Of a DNA stretch of 64,000 bases, positions 53,723-62,991 are shown piece by piece (the first letter of the stretch is position 1; every line of letters starts with the position of its first letter). The notes beneath the pieces are model-generated. The model ran no database searches and was not told where the DNA came from. It worked only from the letters and a program-made list of their open reading frames with translations. Position numbers and translations under genes: made by a program. This DNA is from Allopusillimonas sp048270225. GTDB taxonomy: Bacteria > Pseudomonadota > Gammaproteobacteria > Burkholderiales > Burkholderiaceae_B. The stretch covers positions 317,034-381,033 of the forward strand of contig JBLWTG010000006.1 in assembly GCA_048270225.1 (NCBI GenBank), in the 5' to 3' direction.

Positions 53723-55050
53723 ATCTGAACGCTCGTGGCGCCGCCCTCGTCTTGCTGATTGCGCTGGAAGCGACGCACTGGGGAGTGCGCGTCTTCGCGA
53801 AAACGTCTGCGCCACAGCCGGAATCAACAGCGCAGCAAGAAGACGCCAGCCTGATTTCCCGCGGCGCCTACCTGGCCATACTGGCTGACTGCACGGGCTG
53901 TCATACCGCACAGACACCCGGCAGCCAACCGTTCGCCGGCGGCTTGCCCATGGCCTCGCCCTTCGGAACTATCTATGCCAGCAACATTACGCCAGATCCC
54001 ACAACCGGGATAGGCCGTTATAGTTACGAAGACTTTGAGCGCGCGGTGCGCCAGGGCACTGCACCGGGCGGAAAGCACCTCTACCCCGCCATGCCATATC
54101 CATCATTCGTGAAAATAAGCGATGAGGACGTGCGCGCCTTGTATGCCTACTTCATGAAAGGCGTGACGCCTGTCAGCCACACCCCACCGGCGACACACCT
54201 GCCGTTTCCCTTCAATCAACGCTGGGGCCTCTCGCTATGGAAAGCCGCATTTCTGCATGACAAACGATATGCACCCAGCGCAACGCACGGCACCCTGTGG
54301 AACCGGGGCGCGTATATTGTGCAGTCCCTGGGGCACTGCGGTGCTTGTCACACGCCGCGCGGCATCGGTTTTGAGGAGCGCGGCCTCGATGAGTCGTCAA
54401 AACAGTTTCTGACGGGCGGCATCAACGATCACTGGTTCGCGCCCAATCTGACGGGCGATCCGGGATCCGGGCTGGGGCGGTTATCGGAACAGGACATCAT
54501 CGCTTTTCTGAAAACCGGCCATGGCCAGGGCGTACACATCACCACCTTCGGCAGCATGGTAGAAGTGGTCGAGAACAGCACCCAGCATTTCAGCGATGAA
54601 GACCTGCGCGCCGTAGCACGCTATTTGAAGAGCCTGCCCGCACAAGCATCGTCAGGCAGCCATGAACCAAACTCTCGACAGGCGCGCCAAAGTATCGCCG
54701 CCTTGAACACCGGGGCAGTTCAGCGGCCAGGCGCAGGCGTATATATGTCGCTCTGTGTGAAATGCCACCGGGCCGATGGCCAGGGCAAGCCCGATAAATT
54801 CCCTGCGCTGGCCGGGAATCCGGCAGTGCTATCCGCAGATGCCACGTCCCTGATCCGGCTTGTTCTGCAAGGCGGCGCAACACCGCACACGCTGACCGGG
54901 CCAGCGTCCAAGAAAATGCCGGCCTTTGCGGACAAGTTGACAGACACCGAGATCGCGCGGGTGCTGACATTGATCCGAAGTACCTGGGGCAATCAGGCGG
55001 CCCCAGTGCTTACCCGCGATGTCGCGGTATTGCGGGCCGAACTGAAGTAA
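53719..55050 (+). CDS. Tri-heme cytochrome c, dehydrogenase-subunit type
   Basis: 443 residues. An N-terminal hydrophobic segment (ALVLLIALEATHWGV) serves as signal or anchor. Three CxxCH heme sites: CTGCH near residue 58, CGACH near 207 and CVKCH near 346. The layout matches the cytochrome subunit of membrane alcohol/gluconate dehydrogenases (AdhB-like). Next to the oxidase it probably feeds electrons to CoxB. ATG 53719 is used since it begins the signal segment; ATG 53629 would add 30 non-signal residues. Confidence 0.88.
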   Translation: MNLNARGAALVLLIALEATHWGVRVFAKTSAPQPESTAQQEDASLISRGAYLAILADCTGCHTAQTPGSQPFAGGLPMASPFGTIYASNITPDPTTGIGRYSYEDFERAVRQGTAPGGKHLYPAMPYPSFVKISDEDVRALYAYFMKGVTPVSHTPPATHLPFPFNQRWGLSLWKAAFLHDKRYAPSATHGTLWNRGAYIVQSLGHCGACHTPRGIGFEERGLDESSKQFLTGGINDHWFAPNLTGDPGSGLGRLSEQDIIAFLKTGHGQGVHITTFGSMVEVVENSTQHFSDEDLRAVARYLKSLPAQASSGSHEPNSRQARQSIAALNTGAVQRPGAGVYMSLCVKCHRADGQGKPDKFPALAGNPAVLSADATSLIRLVLQGGATPHTLTGPASKKMPAFADKLTDTEIARVLTLIRSTWGNQAAPVLTRDVAVLRAELK

Positions 55051-55076
55051 GCATCAACTGATCCCGGTGCACCAGC

Positions 55077-56423
55077 CTATCCCCACACGACGTCAAGCAG
55101 AAGCTTGACGTTGAGCACAACGATCAGCCCCGCAACAGCCCAGGCGAGCAGCTTGAAGACGCGGTCTATGGCAAAGGGTCCCATCATCTTGCGATCGGAC
55201 ACGAAACGTATCAACGGGATGACAGCAAAAGGCAACTGCATGGACAATATCACCTGACTGAGCACCAGCAGCCTGGCCGTACCACTTTCACCATAGAGGC
55301 TGGTGACCACCACGACCGGAATAATCGCCAGGCCCCGCGTAAGCAGCCGGCGCGCCCAGTTTGGAATGCGCAGGTTCAGAAACCCTTCCATGACGATCTG
55401 CCCTGCCAGGGTTGCTGTAACCGTGGAATTGATGCCCGAGGCCAGCAACGCGATGGCGAATGCCAGCGACGCCAAGCCCGCCCCCAGCATGGGAGACAGC
55501 AGATGATAGGCCTGACCGATCTCCTGCACGTCAGTACGCCCTTTCGCGTGAAAGACGGCTGCCGCGGTGATCAATATGGCAGCATTGACAAACAGCGCCA
55601 GTATCAGCGCAATGGTGCTGTCCGTCACAGCCCAGCGCAGCCCTTCGCGCCGTCCCGCTGGCGTGCGTGGATAGTTGCGTGTCTGCACAATGGAGGAATG
55701 CAGATAGAGGTTGTGGGGCATCACCGTGGCACCAATGATACCGATGGCCAGGTAAAGCGCTGCAGGATCTGTGACGATCCGAGACTGCGGAATGAATCCT
55801 GCCAGCAGTTCTGCCACCGCGGGTTGGGCCAGCGCGATCTGGATGCCGAAGCACACCAGAATAACCAGCAACAAAGCGATGACAAATGCTTCGAGCCAGC
55901 GGAACCCACGCTGCATCAACAGCAGAATGAGGAACACGTCCAGGGCCGTCAACACCGCGCCCAGCGTCAGCGGAATACCGAACAGCAGGTTCAATGCGAT
56001 CGCAGTGCCTATTACCTCGGCCAGATCGCAGGCAATGATGGCAATCTCGCACACCAGCCACAGCAATATGTTGACAGGCCGCGAGTAACGGGCACGACAC
56101 GCCTGGGCCAGATCCAGTCCGGAGGCAATACCCAGTCGCGCCGCCAGCGCCTGCAGCAGAATCGCCATCACATTGGACAGCAGGATGACAGAAAGCAGCA
56201 GGTAGCCGAAACGCGAACCGCCCGCCAGCCCCGTGGCCCAGTTGCCCGGATCCATATAGCCGACCGACACCATATAGCCGGGGCCGGCGAAGGCCAGCAG
56301 GCGACGCAGCCAGCTGCCCGAGCCAGGCACAGGCACGCTGGCGTTCATACGCCCCAGGCTGGGCTCGATCAAGGTCGCCGTATCCTGGCCTGACGGATCA
56401 GGGCAGACCCGCTGCTCTCTCAT
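55077..56423 (-). CDS. mntH: Nramp-type Mn2+/H+ symporter MntH
   Basis: 448 residues, 11 membrane segments. Nramp metal-site motifs: MDPGNWAT in TM1 and VMPHNLYLHSSI in TM6. Imports Mn2+ (and Fe2+). Starts at ATG 56423; an internal ATG at 56348 (MNASVPVPG) gives a length nearer E. coli MntH. The MntR boxes lie 47-87 bases upstream. Divergent from mntR. Confidence 0.93.
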   Translation of the reverse strand: MREQRVCPDPSGQDTATLIEPSLGRMNASVPVPGSGSWLRRLLAFAGPGYMVSVGYMDPGNWATGLAGGSRFGYLLLSVILLSNVMAILLQALAARLGIASGLDLAQACRARYSRPVNILLWLVCEIAIIACDLAEVIGTAIALNLLFGIPLTLGAVLTALDVFLILLLMQRGFRWLEAFVIALLLVILVCFGIQIALAQPAVAELLAGFIPQSRIVTDPAALYLAIGIIGATVMPHNLYLHSSIVQTRNYPRTPAGRREGLRWAVTDSTIALILALFVNAAILITAAAVFHAKGRTDVQEIGQAYHLLSPMLGAGLASLAFAIALLASGINSTVTATLAGQIVMEGFLNLRIPNWARRLLTRGLAIIPVVVVTSLYGESGTARLLVLSQVILSMQLPFAVIPLIRFVSDRKMMGPFAIDRVFKLLAWAVAGLIVVLNVKLLLDVVWG

Positions 56424-56469
56424 GGGAATCCCAGAAATGACTCAATGTTGACATGGCAGAATGCACATC

Positions 56470-56510
56470 AAGTATAGCCTATGCTATATTTTTTAGCATC
56501 GGCTATACTT
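56470..56510. promoter_or_regulatory. mntH: Two mirrored MntR boxes in the mntH-mntR region
   Basis: Left arm 56470-56486 and right arm 56494-56510 are reverse complements at 16 of 17 positions. The left one contains TATAGC-N4-GCTATA, like the E. coli MntR box (ATAGC-N-GCTAT). Each arm can hold a MntR dimer, one facing each gene. Confidence 0.82.
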
Positions 56511-56610
56511 CGAATACAAGATAATCGCTCCGGAACCGTACCTGTCGAGCGATCACGCTTTACCCCTTCCCTCTCATAAAACACTCGAACAAAGCCATGG
56601 AGTATTCAGC

Positions 56611-57075
56611 GTGAGCAGAGACCGGAAACCAGCCGAACCGCAGCATCAGCTGGTTACGCCCGACGAGCATGTCGAAGGCTTTCAACAGGTGCGCCAGGCT
56701 CGCCGGCAGGAGCTGGCCGAAGATTACGTGGAACTGATCGACGACTTGATCCGCACCCGCGGCGACGCCCGTCAGGTCGATCTTGCCGCGCGGCTCGGCG
56801 TGACGCAACCCACAGTGGCCAAGATGTTAAAGCGCCTGGAAAGCCAGGGACTGGTGACTCTGCGGCCATACCGGGGCCTCTCGCTGACTGAGGCCGGCGC
56901 AGCCCTGGCCCACGCCAGCCGCGTCCGGCATCAATTGTGCGAGTCTTTCCTGGTAGCGCTGGGCGTGAATCCGGATGTCGCGCGCCGCGATGCGGAAGGC
57001 ATCGAGCATCATGTCAGCGATGAGACACTGCAGGCCTTCCGCCGCTTTGTGGAGCTTAAGCAGTCGCGCCACTGA
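56611..57075 (+). CDS. mntR: Manganese-responsive regulator MntR
   Basis: 154 residues, DtxR family, very like E. coli MntR: EEHVEGFQQVR-type start, DARQVDLAARLGVTQPTVAKMLKRLE (wHTH), and NPDVARRDAEGIEHHVSDETL with metal-site E/H residues. Represses mntH when Mn is plentiful. The start is GTG at 56611 with GGAG 8 bases upstream. It lies beside its target and its operator. Confidence 0.94.
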   Translation: MSRDRKPAEPQHQLVTPDEHVEGFQQVRQARRQELAEDYVELIDDLIRTRGDARQVDLAARLGVTQPTVAKMLKRLESQGLVTLRPYRGLSLTEAGAALAHASRVRHQLCESFLVALGVNPDVARRDAEGIEHHVSDETLQAFRRFVELKQSRH

Positions 57076-57111
57076 TGCCCTTGCCCGCCATTGCAGCAGC
57101 CTTGCCATCCA

Positions 57112-57729
57112 TCACAAGGTACTGGCTTGCATCATATCGACGCTCGCAATCAGCGCCTCCCTGGCAGCGGCAAGCCGCTCCTGATCGAGAAACGCAGTGG
57201 CCTGCAAAGGCAGAAAATGAAGCGTGGTCAAACCCACGCAACCGAACACGGCGCTCAGATAGGGCGTGAGAAAATCAGGCTGGTTGGCGCGTTCTCCAGT
57301 AAAAACACCGCCCGAGGCAATAGCCACGAATACTGGCCTGTCTTGCAACAATCCCACTTTGCCCGCAGTCGAAGATGAGAACGTGCGTCCGATCCGCAGA
57401 ATTTGATCGATCCAGGCCTTGAGCACAGACGGTACGGAGAAATTATTCATCGGCGTACCAATGACCAGAATGTCCGCGGCCTCCACCTCCCGAATCAATA
57501 GCTCCGACAGTTGGACCGCGCCATTGGACAAGCCCTCGGCAAGCGTGCCTGGAGACGACAGGGCAACAGCATAGGCCGACTCTGTATGCGGTAGGGGCTT
57601 CCGGCCCAGGTCGCGGCGTACTACGCTTGCATCCGGACTGCTCTCCAGCAGTCGCGCGACGACAGCAGCTGAAAGCTGGCGACTGTGCGACTGTGTCCTA
57701 GGACTGCAATCTATATGCAGAATATTCAT
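57112..57729 (-). CDS. azoR: FMN-dependent NADH-azoreductase / quinone reductase
   Basis: 205 residues, flavodoxin-like fold. Phosphate loop SPRTQSHSRQLS, TPMNNFSVPSVLKAWID and IASGGVFTG match AzoR. Reduces quinones and azo compounds by two electrons. GGGAG lies 8 bases before the ATG at 57729. It converges on mntR and follows the AhpD-like gene by 24 bases on the same strand. Confidence 0.9.
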   Translation of the reverse strand: MNILHIDCSPRTQSHSRQLSAAVVARLLESSPDASVVRRDLGRKPLPHTESAYAVALSSPGTLAEGLSNGAVQLSELLIREVEAADILVIGTPMNNFSVPSVLKAWIDQILRIGRTFSSSTAGKVGLLQDRPVFVAIASGGVFTGERANQPDFLTPYLSAVFGCVGLTTLHFLPLQATAFLDQERLAAAREALIASVDMMQASTL

Positions 57730-57753
57730 ACTCGATGCTCCCGTCACTCTACG

Positions 57754-58185
57754 TTACTGCCGCATGCCAATTGCCAGGCGATTGAACGCACTCATCAAGG
57801 CGATGGCAAAACTCAGATCTGCAATCTCGACGTCACTGAAATGCGACTTGAGCGGTTCGAAATCTTCATCGGGCGCATGGGTTTGATGCACGAGCGTGAG
57901 CGATTCGGTCCACGCCAGTGCGGCGCGCTCGCGGTCGGTGAAATGCTCTCCCACCCGCCATCCGGCCAGACTGTCCAGCCTGGCATCGGACATGCCCTCG
58001 GCACGCAGCGCTTTTGCATGCATTTCCAGACAAAAGGCGCAGCCATTGATCTGCGACATGCGCAACCAGACCAGTTCGATCAGTTGCTTGCCGAGGCTGC
58101 TTTTGGCCAGTGCTTTCTTGGTGGCGGCAAAGCCCTGATAGGCTTCGGGCGAGAGGGTCCAGTAGGACAAACGAAGGGTGCTCAC
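57754..58185 (-). CDS. AhpD-like carboxymuconolactone decarboxylase family protein
   Basis: 143 residues. The CMD/AhpD signature is present with both redox cysteines and the His: CAFCLEMHAKALR. Most like small alkylhydroperoxidase proteins that reduce peroxides, not ring-lactone decarboxylases. Sits between a GNAT gene and azoR, all minus strand, suggesting a stress operon. Confidence 0.87.
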   Translation of the reverse strand: MSTLRLSYWTLSPEAYQGFAATKKALAKSSLGKQLIELVWLRMSQINGCAFCLEMHAKALRAEGMSDARLDSLAGWRVGEHFTDRERAALAWTESLTLVHQTHAPDEDFEPLKSHFSDVEIADLSFAIALMSAFNRLAIGMRQ

Positions 58186-58241
58186 GGAAATACTCCTGTG
58201 AAAAATAGATGAAGTGCGGCTGATCTCATGGCGCTGGCGAT

Positions 58242-58673
58242 CTACAGCGGCTGGCTGAAATGCATCCCGCTGGCCAACAGGCCTTGGCGGAAATAAAAGC
58301 GTTGCCCCAGTGCATTGGACAGCGCGGTATCAAGCACAAAGTGCGCACAGCCCTGCCGCTGCGCTTCGTGACGCAGCGCATCGATCAACTGTCCGCCCAC
58401 CCCGTGACGGCGGGCGGCGCAGGTCGCGATCAGATCGTCGACATAAAGAAAACGTCCGTACAGCAGATTCTCCTGAATGCGATAGCCGGCCAGGCCCTTG
58501 ACCTGCTCATCCTGCCATGCGGCCAGCAGACGATATCCTTGCTCTGCCTGACGGCGCGCCTGCGCTGCAAAAGATGTCGCATCGGCCAGATGCGGGCGCA
58601 GTTCACGCATGACGCCGAAACTGGCCTCATAGTCCCGATCGCTGTCTATGGAGCGAAATTGAAAAGTGCTCAT
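58242..58673 (-). CDS. GNAT family N-acetyltransferase
   Basis: 143 residues. Acetyl-CoA site region RRHGVGGQLIDALRHEA, then LDTALSNALGQRFYFRQGL. Small-molecule acetyltransferase; substrate unknown. ATG 58673 with AAGGA 7 bases upstream. First gene of the GNAT-AhpD-azoR run, divergent from a MocR regulator that may control it. Confidence 0.85.
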   Translation of the reverse strand: MSTFQFRSIDSDRDYEASFGVMRELRPHLADATSFAAQARRQAEQGYRLLAAWQDEQVKGLAGYRIQENLLYGRFLYVDDLIATCAARRHGVGGQLIDALRHEAQRQGCAHFVLDTALSNALGQRFYFRQGLLASGMHFSQPL

Positions 58674-58711
58674 GTTCTGTTCCTTGTTGTGCAAGGGATA
58701 CTGTAAGATAA

Positions 58712-58729
58712 CTATGGCCCATTACATAG
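58712..58729. promoter_or_regulatory. Short inverted repeat in the GNAT/MocR divergent region
   Basis: CTATG-N8-CATAG, in the 91 bases between the two starts. Possible operator of the MocR regulator; short arms make this weak. Confidence 0.3.
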
Positions 58730-58764
58730 GTGCAAGAATTGAACAAATTAATAGGACATTAATC

Positions 58765-60189
58765 ATGGAGCTACTGCATCTGCAGCCCAGCCGTGAACAC
58801 GAAGCGCCGATCTACCTTCAGTTGTATCGACGCTATCGGCAGGCGATTGAAGCCGGCAAGATACGTCCGGGAGACCGGGTGCCGTCCGTGCGCAGCCTGG
58901 CCAGCGAACTAAGCCTGGCGCGTGGCACCGTCGAGCGGGCTTATCAGATGCTGGTCAGCGAAGGCTATTTTGTGGCGCAAGGCTCCGCTGGCACGGTTGT
59001 CTCCCCCCGGCTGGAACACCTTGTCGAGGCATCTCATGCCGCGAAGCGTCCGCGCCCCACTCCAGCCTCGCCCCGCACATCTACCGTCGCCGGCCGCGGC
59101 TCGCCATTTCAATTGGGTTTGCCGGCGCTGGACGCCTTCCCGCGCAAAACCTGGGCGCGTCTGGCAGGCCGGACGCTGCGCACAGTAGAGACGGCAGGCA
59201 TGATTTACCCCAATCCAGCGGGCTACCGACCGCTGCGGCGCGCCATTGCGACCTACCTGGGCATCTCGCGCGGCATCGTCTGCTCGCAGGAACAGGTATT
59301 CGTGACGGCAGGCTACACAGGCGCGCTGGAACTGGTACGGCGCACACTGCTGCAGCCTGGAGACCAGGGGTGGTACGAAGACCCAGGCTATGTTCTGGCC
59401 CGGCTGTTCCTTGAACGCGCAGGAATACGCCTGGCGCCGGTTCCCGTCGACGACGAGGGCCTGGACATCAGCCTCGCCCAACAGCGGGCGGCGTCGGCAC
59501 GCTTCGTAGTGGTAACGCCCACGCACCAGAGCCCGATGGGCATGGCTCTTTCGCTGCCACGGCGCCTGGCATTGCTGGATTGGGCAAGCCGGCGTCAGGC
59601 ATGGATTATCGAAGACGACTACGACAGCGAATTCCGATATCACGGCCGGCCCCTGCCCGCCCTGAAAAGCCTGGACCGTGACGGCCGGGTGCTCTATACA
59701 GGCACCTTCAGCAAAGTACTGTTTCCCGGTCTACGGCTGGCCTATCTGGTTGTACCACCCTCTGAAGTCGACAAATTCGGCGATATGGCGAATCACCTTC
59801 CCGGCCCCGGCTCCATCCTGCCCCAGGCCATGGTAGCGAGCTTCATGGAACAGGGCCATTTCGCCCGGCATCTGCGCAAGATGCGAACCCTGTATGCGGC
59901 GCGGCGCGGCTATCTGGTTGATGCGCTCACGCAGACAATGGGACAACTCCTGCACGTCCAGCCCCAGGCGGGCGGCATCCATGTGCTGGCGCATCTGAAT
60001 AGCCGCCACAACGACAAGGCGCTGGCTGAAGCCGCGCAAGCCAGAGGACTGCCCATCCAGGCGCTGAGCAGCTGGCGGATGCGCCCCTCATCGCGAGGTG
60101 GCTTGCTGATGGGCTGCGTAAACTTCACCTCGGCCGAACACGCCATGGCATCCGTCCAGCAACTGAAAAGCGCCCTGACCGGACGCTAG
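58765..60189 (+). CDS. MocR-type regulator (GntR domain fused to aminotransferase fold)
   Basis: 474 residues. GntR wHTH at the start (GDRVPSVRSLASELSLARGTV) and a PLP-dependent fold type I domain with YPNPAGYRPLRRAI, EDDYDSEFRY and the PLP-lysine motif TGTFSKVLFPGLRLAY. PdxR-like: such proteins sense PLP or an amine adduct. ATG 58765 has AGGA 8 bases upstream. Divergent from the GNAT-AhpD-azoR genes. Confidence 0.9.
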   Translation: MELLHLQPSREHEAPIYLQLYRRYRQAIEAGKIRPGDRVPSVRSLASELSLARGTVERAYQMLVSEGYFVAQGSAGTVVSPRLEHLVEASHAAKRPRPTPASPRTSTVAGRGSPFQLGLPALDAFPRKTWARLAGRTLRTVETAGMIYPNPAGYRPLRRAIATYLGISRGIVCSQEQVFVTAGYTGALELVRRTLLQPGDQGWYEDPGYVLARLFLERAGIRLAPVPVDDEGLDISLAQQRAASARFVVVTPTHQSPMGMALSLPRRLALLDWASRRQAWIIEDDYDSEFRYHGRPLPALKSLDRDGRVLYTGTFSKVLFPGLRLAYLVVPPSEVDKFGDMANHLPGPGSILPQAMVASFMEQGHFARHLRKMRTLYAARRGYLVDALTQTMGQLLHVQPQAGGIHVLAHLNSRHNDKALAEAAQARGLPIQALSSWRMRPSSRGGLLMGCVNFTSAEHAMASVQQLKSALTGR

Positions 60190-60297
60190 TCGGGGCACAA
60201 CCCTACCCCGGTAGTTATTTCATCGGGGCCATGCCGACGCAACAACGCAGATCATGCGTGTTCGCCATCATGCAACTACCCTGCGCCGTCTAGCCAT

Positions 60298-61191
60298 TCA
60301 CGACATGGCTGGTGCAGGCGGTGCCGGTTCGTCCGGCAGCGGGATGAACTCCTGGTCATCGGCATCCGGCAGTTTCATTTTCCCCGTCTTCCAGTCCGAA
60401 GCCGCCTGCGCAAGCCTATCCTTCGACGACGATACGAAATTCCAGTAAATGAATCGCTCGCCAACGGGTTCCCCGCCAAGCACCATGACCGATGAGCGTT
60501 CCAAGGCGCACACGCGTGAAGCCGCCGCGCTGAGCACCAGCATCCTGCCGGCCTCGTAGCGTGTGCCATCCAGCTCCACTGCACCAGTCGCGATGTAGAG
60601 TGCGCGTTCCGAGTAACCGCCCGGAATCTCTGCTGTCGAACCCGGCGCCATGTCAAGATGTGCATAGAACAGCGGCGAATGGGTTTCAGCGCTGGCAGTC
60701 AGGCCATAGGCGTTGCCGGCGATGAGTTGTCCCGCAACGCCCGCATCCGTCCATTGCGGCAGATCGTCGCCAGCATGATGTGAAAATGACGGCGCGATCT
60801 CTTCCTGACCGGACGGCAGCGCAACCCAGGCCTGTATGCCGTGCAGATGGTCACCCTGAACCCGGGCGCGCTCGAACCGCTCGCTATGTGTAATGCCCCG
60901 TCCCGCAGTCATCCAGTTGACCTCTTGCGGCCGCACCGCCTGTTCGTAGCCCAGGCTGTCGCGATGCATCACCTCGCCGGAAAACAGGTAGGTGACGGTT
61001 GACAGACCAATGTGCGGATGCGGGCGGACGTCAACACTGCCATCGATGCCCGGCGCAAGATCGAGCGGACCCATATGATCGAAGAAGACGAAGGGACCAA
61101 CCATGCGTTGCTTTGCGAACGGCAGCACGCGTCCTACTTCCAGACCGCCGCCGAGACTGCGGCGCCGCTGTTCAATAATCATGTCAATCAC
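60298..61191 (-). CDS. Pirin family protein
   Basis: 297 residues, double cupin. Metal site residues in RPHPHIGLSTVTYLFSG and GRGITHSER. Bacterial pirins can act as quercetinases or redox sensors; role here unknown. It is followed (on its own strand) by no gene until azoR; the isochorismatase-like gene lies 56 bases upstream, so the two may form one transcript. Confidence 0.9.
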   Translation of the reverse strand: MIDMIIEQRRRSLGGGLEVGRVLPFAKQRMVGPFVFFDHMGPLDLAPGIDGSVDVRPHPHIGLSTVTYLFSGEVMHRDSLGYEQAVRPQEVNWMTAGRGITHSERFERARVQGDHLHGIQAWVALPSGQEEIAPSFSHHAGDDLPQWTDAGVAGQLIAGNAYGLTASAETHSPLFYAHLDMAPGSTAEIPGGYSERALYIATGAVELDGTRYEAGRMLVLSAAASRVCALERSSVMVLGGEPVGERFIYWNFVSSSKDRLAQAASDWKTGKMKLPDADDQEFIPLPDEPAPPAPAMS

Positions 61192-61247
61192 ATCGTCTCT
61201 CCTGATCAGGGTTTAGTCACCAACAATGTTGGAATTATGCGCGAGAA

Positions 61248-61901
61248 TCAGCCGGCCGTGCTCGGCACCGGCGTATTGAGCAACTGCTGCTCCCACAGAT
61301 AGGCGATGCCGCTGCCGCTGGCATGCTGCTTGAGCACCTCCGTCAGTTCGGCGGCATGCTCGGTCCGCGCCCAGTCGCGCTGCCACTCTGATGCCACCGC
61401 GAGCCAGGTCATCACGTTGGCGCCGGCCGCAATCATGCGTTGAATGGCGACGTGGTGCGCCTCCACCGAGACAGAGCCAGACGCATCAGTGACGACGGTC
61501 ACATCCCAGCCTTCGCCAAGCGCCTGAATCACGGGCATGGCGACGCAGACCTCAGTCCATAGCCCTGCGATGATGAGCTGCTTGCGGCCTGTTGCCTTGA
61601 CCACATCCACCACGTTCGGATCTTGCCAGGTATTGATGAAAGTTCGGTCAATCACCTCTTGATCTGGAAACACCTCCGTGATCTGGGGGAAGATCAGGCC
61701 CCCCCGATCCGCAATCACGCTCGTAAGAATCGTCGGTACGCCGAAAGCTCTGGCTGCCTTCGCCAGGCCTGCCGAGTTGTTGACAACCATTTGCGGATCG
61801 TGGCTGTTCACATTCGTAAGCTGGAAGGGTTGATGGTCGATCAAAACAACTACTGAATCCTCTGGGCGAAGAAGCGACGCAAGGCCGTTGCGAAAAGTCA
61901 T
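61248..61901 (-). CDS. Isochorismatase-like hydrolase, YcaC type
   Basis: 217 residues. Catalytic Cys in LWTEVCVAMPV, Asp in VLIDHQPFQ and Lys in KATGRKQLI give the Asp-Lys-Cys triad. Closest in pattern to E. coli YcaC; substrate unknown. AGGA lies 5 bases before the ATG at 61901. Divergent from a LysR regulator across 148 bases; pirin follows in the same direction. Confidence 0.88.
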   Translation of the reverse strand: MTFRNGLASLLRPEDSVVVLIDHQPFQLTNVNSHDPQMVVNNSAGLAKAARAFGVPTILTSVIADRGGLIFPQITEVFPDQEVIDRTFINTWQDPNVVDVVKATGRKQLIIAGLWTEVCVAMPVIQALGEGWDVTVVTDASGSVSVEAHHVAIQRMIAAGANVMTWLAVASEWQRDWARTEHAAELTEVLKQHASGSGIAYLWEQQLLNTPVPSTAG

Positions 61902-61990
61902 GTTTTTCCTTTGTTGCAGTGATGAATGGGTTGGTTTTCTGAACGACATGCGCCCACTGCCACATGCCTGGAGCAACGGTAGCATTCCGG

Positions 61991-62003
61991 ATCGTGATAC
62001 GAT
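61991..62003. promoter_or_regulatory. LysR-type operator candidate
   Basis: ATCGT-gat-ACGAT, a perfect palindrome of 5-bp arms, in the divergent region between the YcaC-like and LysR genes. Confidence 0.5.
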
Positions 62004-62049
62004 AGACGCCGTAAATGCACATCTGTGTCGCAAAAACAGGAACACCAAA

Positions 62050-62946
62050 TTGGACATCGAAGCACTGCAGACTTTCGTGGATGTTGCTGATGCCGGAGGA
62101 GTTTCACCCGCCGCACGCCGGCTCGGCGTCTCCAAGTCCATCGTCAGCCGGCGGCTCTCCCGCCTGGAGGCTGAGCTAGGTGTCCAGCTTCTGGCCCGCT
62201 CCACACGCGGAGCCGCGCTCACAGAGGCCGGCGCCACCTTTCGTGACTATGCCGCCAGAGTCTGCGGCGAGATCGACGCGGCCATGGACGCCATCCTGCC
62301 GGCCGGTGAACTGTGCGGGCGATTGCGAGTAGCCGCCCCGCTTTCTTTCGGCCCGACTCACTTCGCTCCCATCCTCGCGGACATGGCGCGGCGCCATCCA
62401 CAGCTTCACATCCATACCTGCTACAGTGATCGCTTCGTTGATCTCATTGCAGAGGGCTACGACTGCGCAATACGGATCGGCTATCTGCAGGACTCCAATC
62501 TGATCGCAAGGCGTGTCGGACCGATTACCGGAAAACTTGTCGCAAGCCCGGGCTATATCGAAGCGCATGGAACGCCCGAGACACCGGAGGAACTCCTCGG
62601 CCATCAGGCACTCATGCAAGGCACCGAAGCCTGGCAGTTCATGGATGGAGACAAGGTCATCACGATTCGCCCCCAGGGGCGTTTTAAGGCCGACAATGGC
62701 ACCGCACTGGCTGCCGCCGCAACAGCAGGGCTCGGTATTGCGTGGCTGCCCGACGGCATCATCCACGAAAGCGTGGCCGCCGGGGCCTTGGTGCCGGTCA
62801 TGACACGCTATCCACCGCCTCCGGCAGGCGCTTATGTCGTCCGCCCACCGGGACAACATCCCTCACGAAAAATACGGGTCCTCACTGAACTCCTGATCGA
62901 ATATTTCGAACAGACTCCGCATTTTGCGGGAACTGATCTGCGCTGA
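62050..62946 (+). CDS. LysR family regulator
   Basis: 298 residues. N-terminal wHTH LQTFVDVADAGGVSPAARRLGVSKSIVSRRLSRLE, then a LysR substrate domain. The TTG at 62050 is taken as start because it begins the family N-terminus (LDIEALQTF) and has AGG 9 bases upstream; the frame is open back to 61888 but that part overlaps the divergent promoter. Likely controls the YcaC-like/pirin genes. Confidence 0.87.
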   Translation: MDIEALQTFVDVADAGGVSPAARRLGVSKSIVSRRLSRLEAELGVQLLARSTRGAALTEAGATFRDYAARVCGEIDAAMDAILPAGELCGRLRVAAPLSFGPTHFAPILADMARRHPQLHIHTCYSDRFVDLIAEGYDCAIRIGYLQDSNLIARRVGPITGKLVASPGYIEAHGTPETPEELLGHQALMQGTEAWQFMDGDKVITIRPQGRFKADNGTALAAAATAGLGIAWLPDGIIHESVAAGALVPVMTRYPPPPAGAYVVRPPGQHPSRKIRVLTELLIEYFEQTPHFAGTDLR

Positions 62947-62991
62947 ATACGGCGCCAGCGATACAATCCAGAACACGATCGGATCAATACC

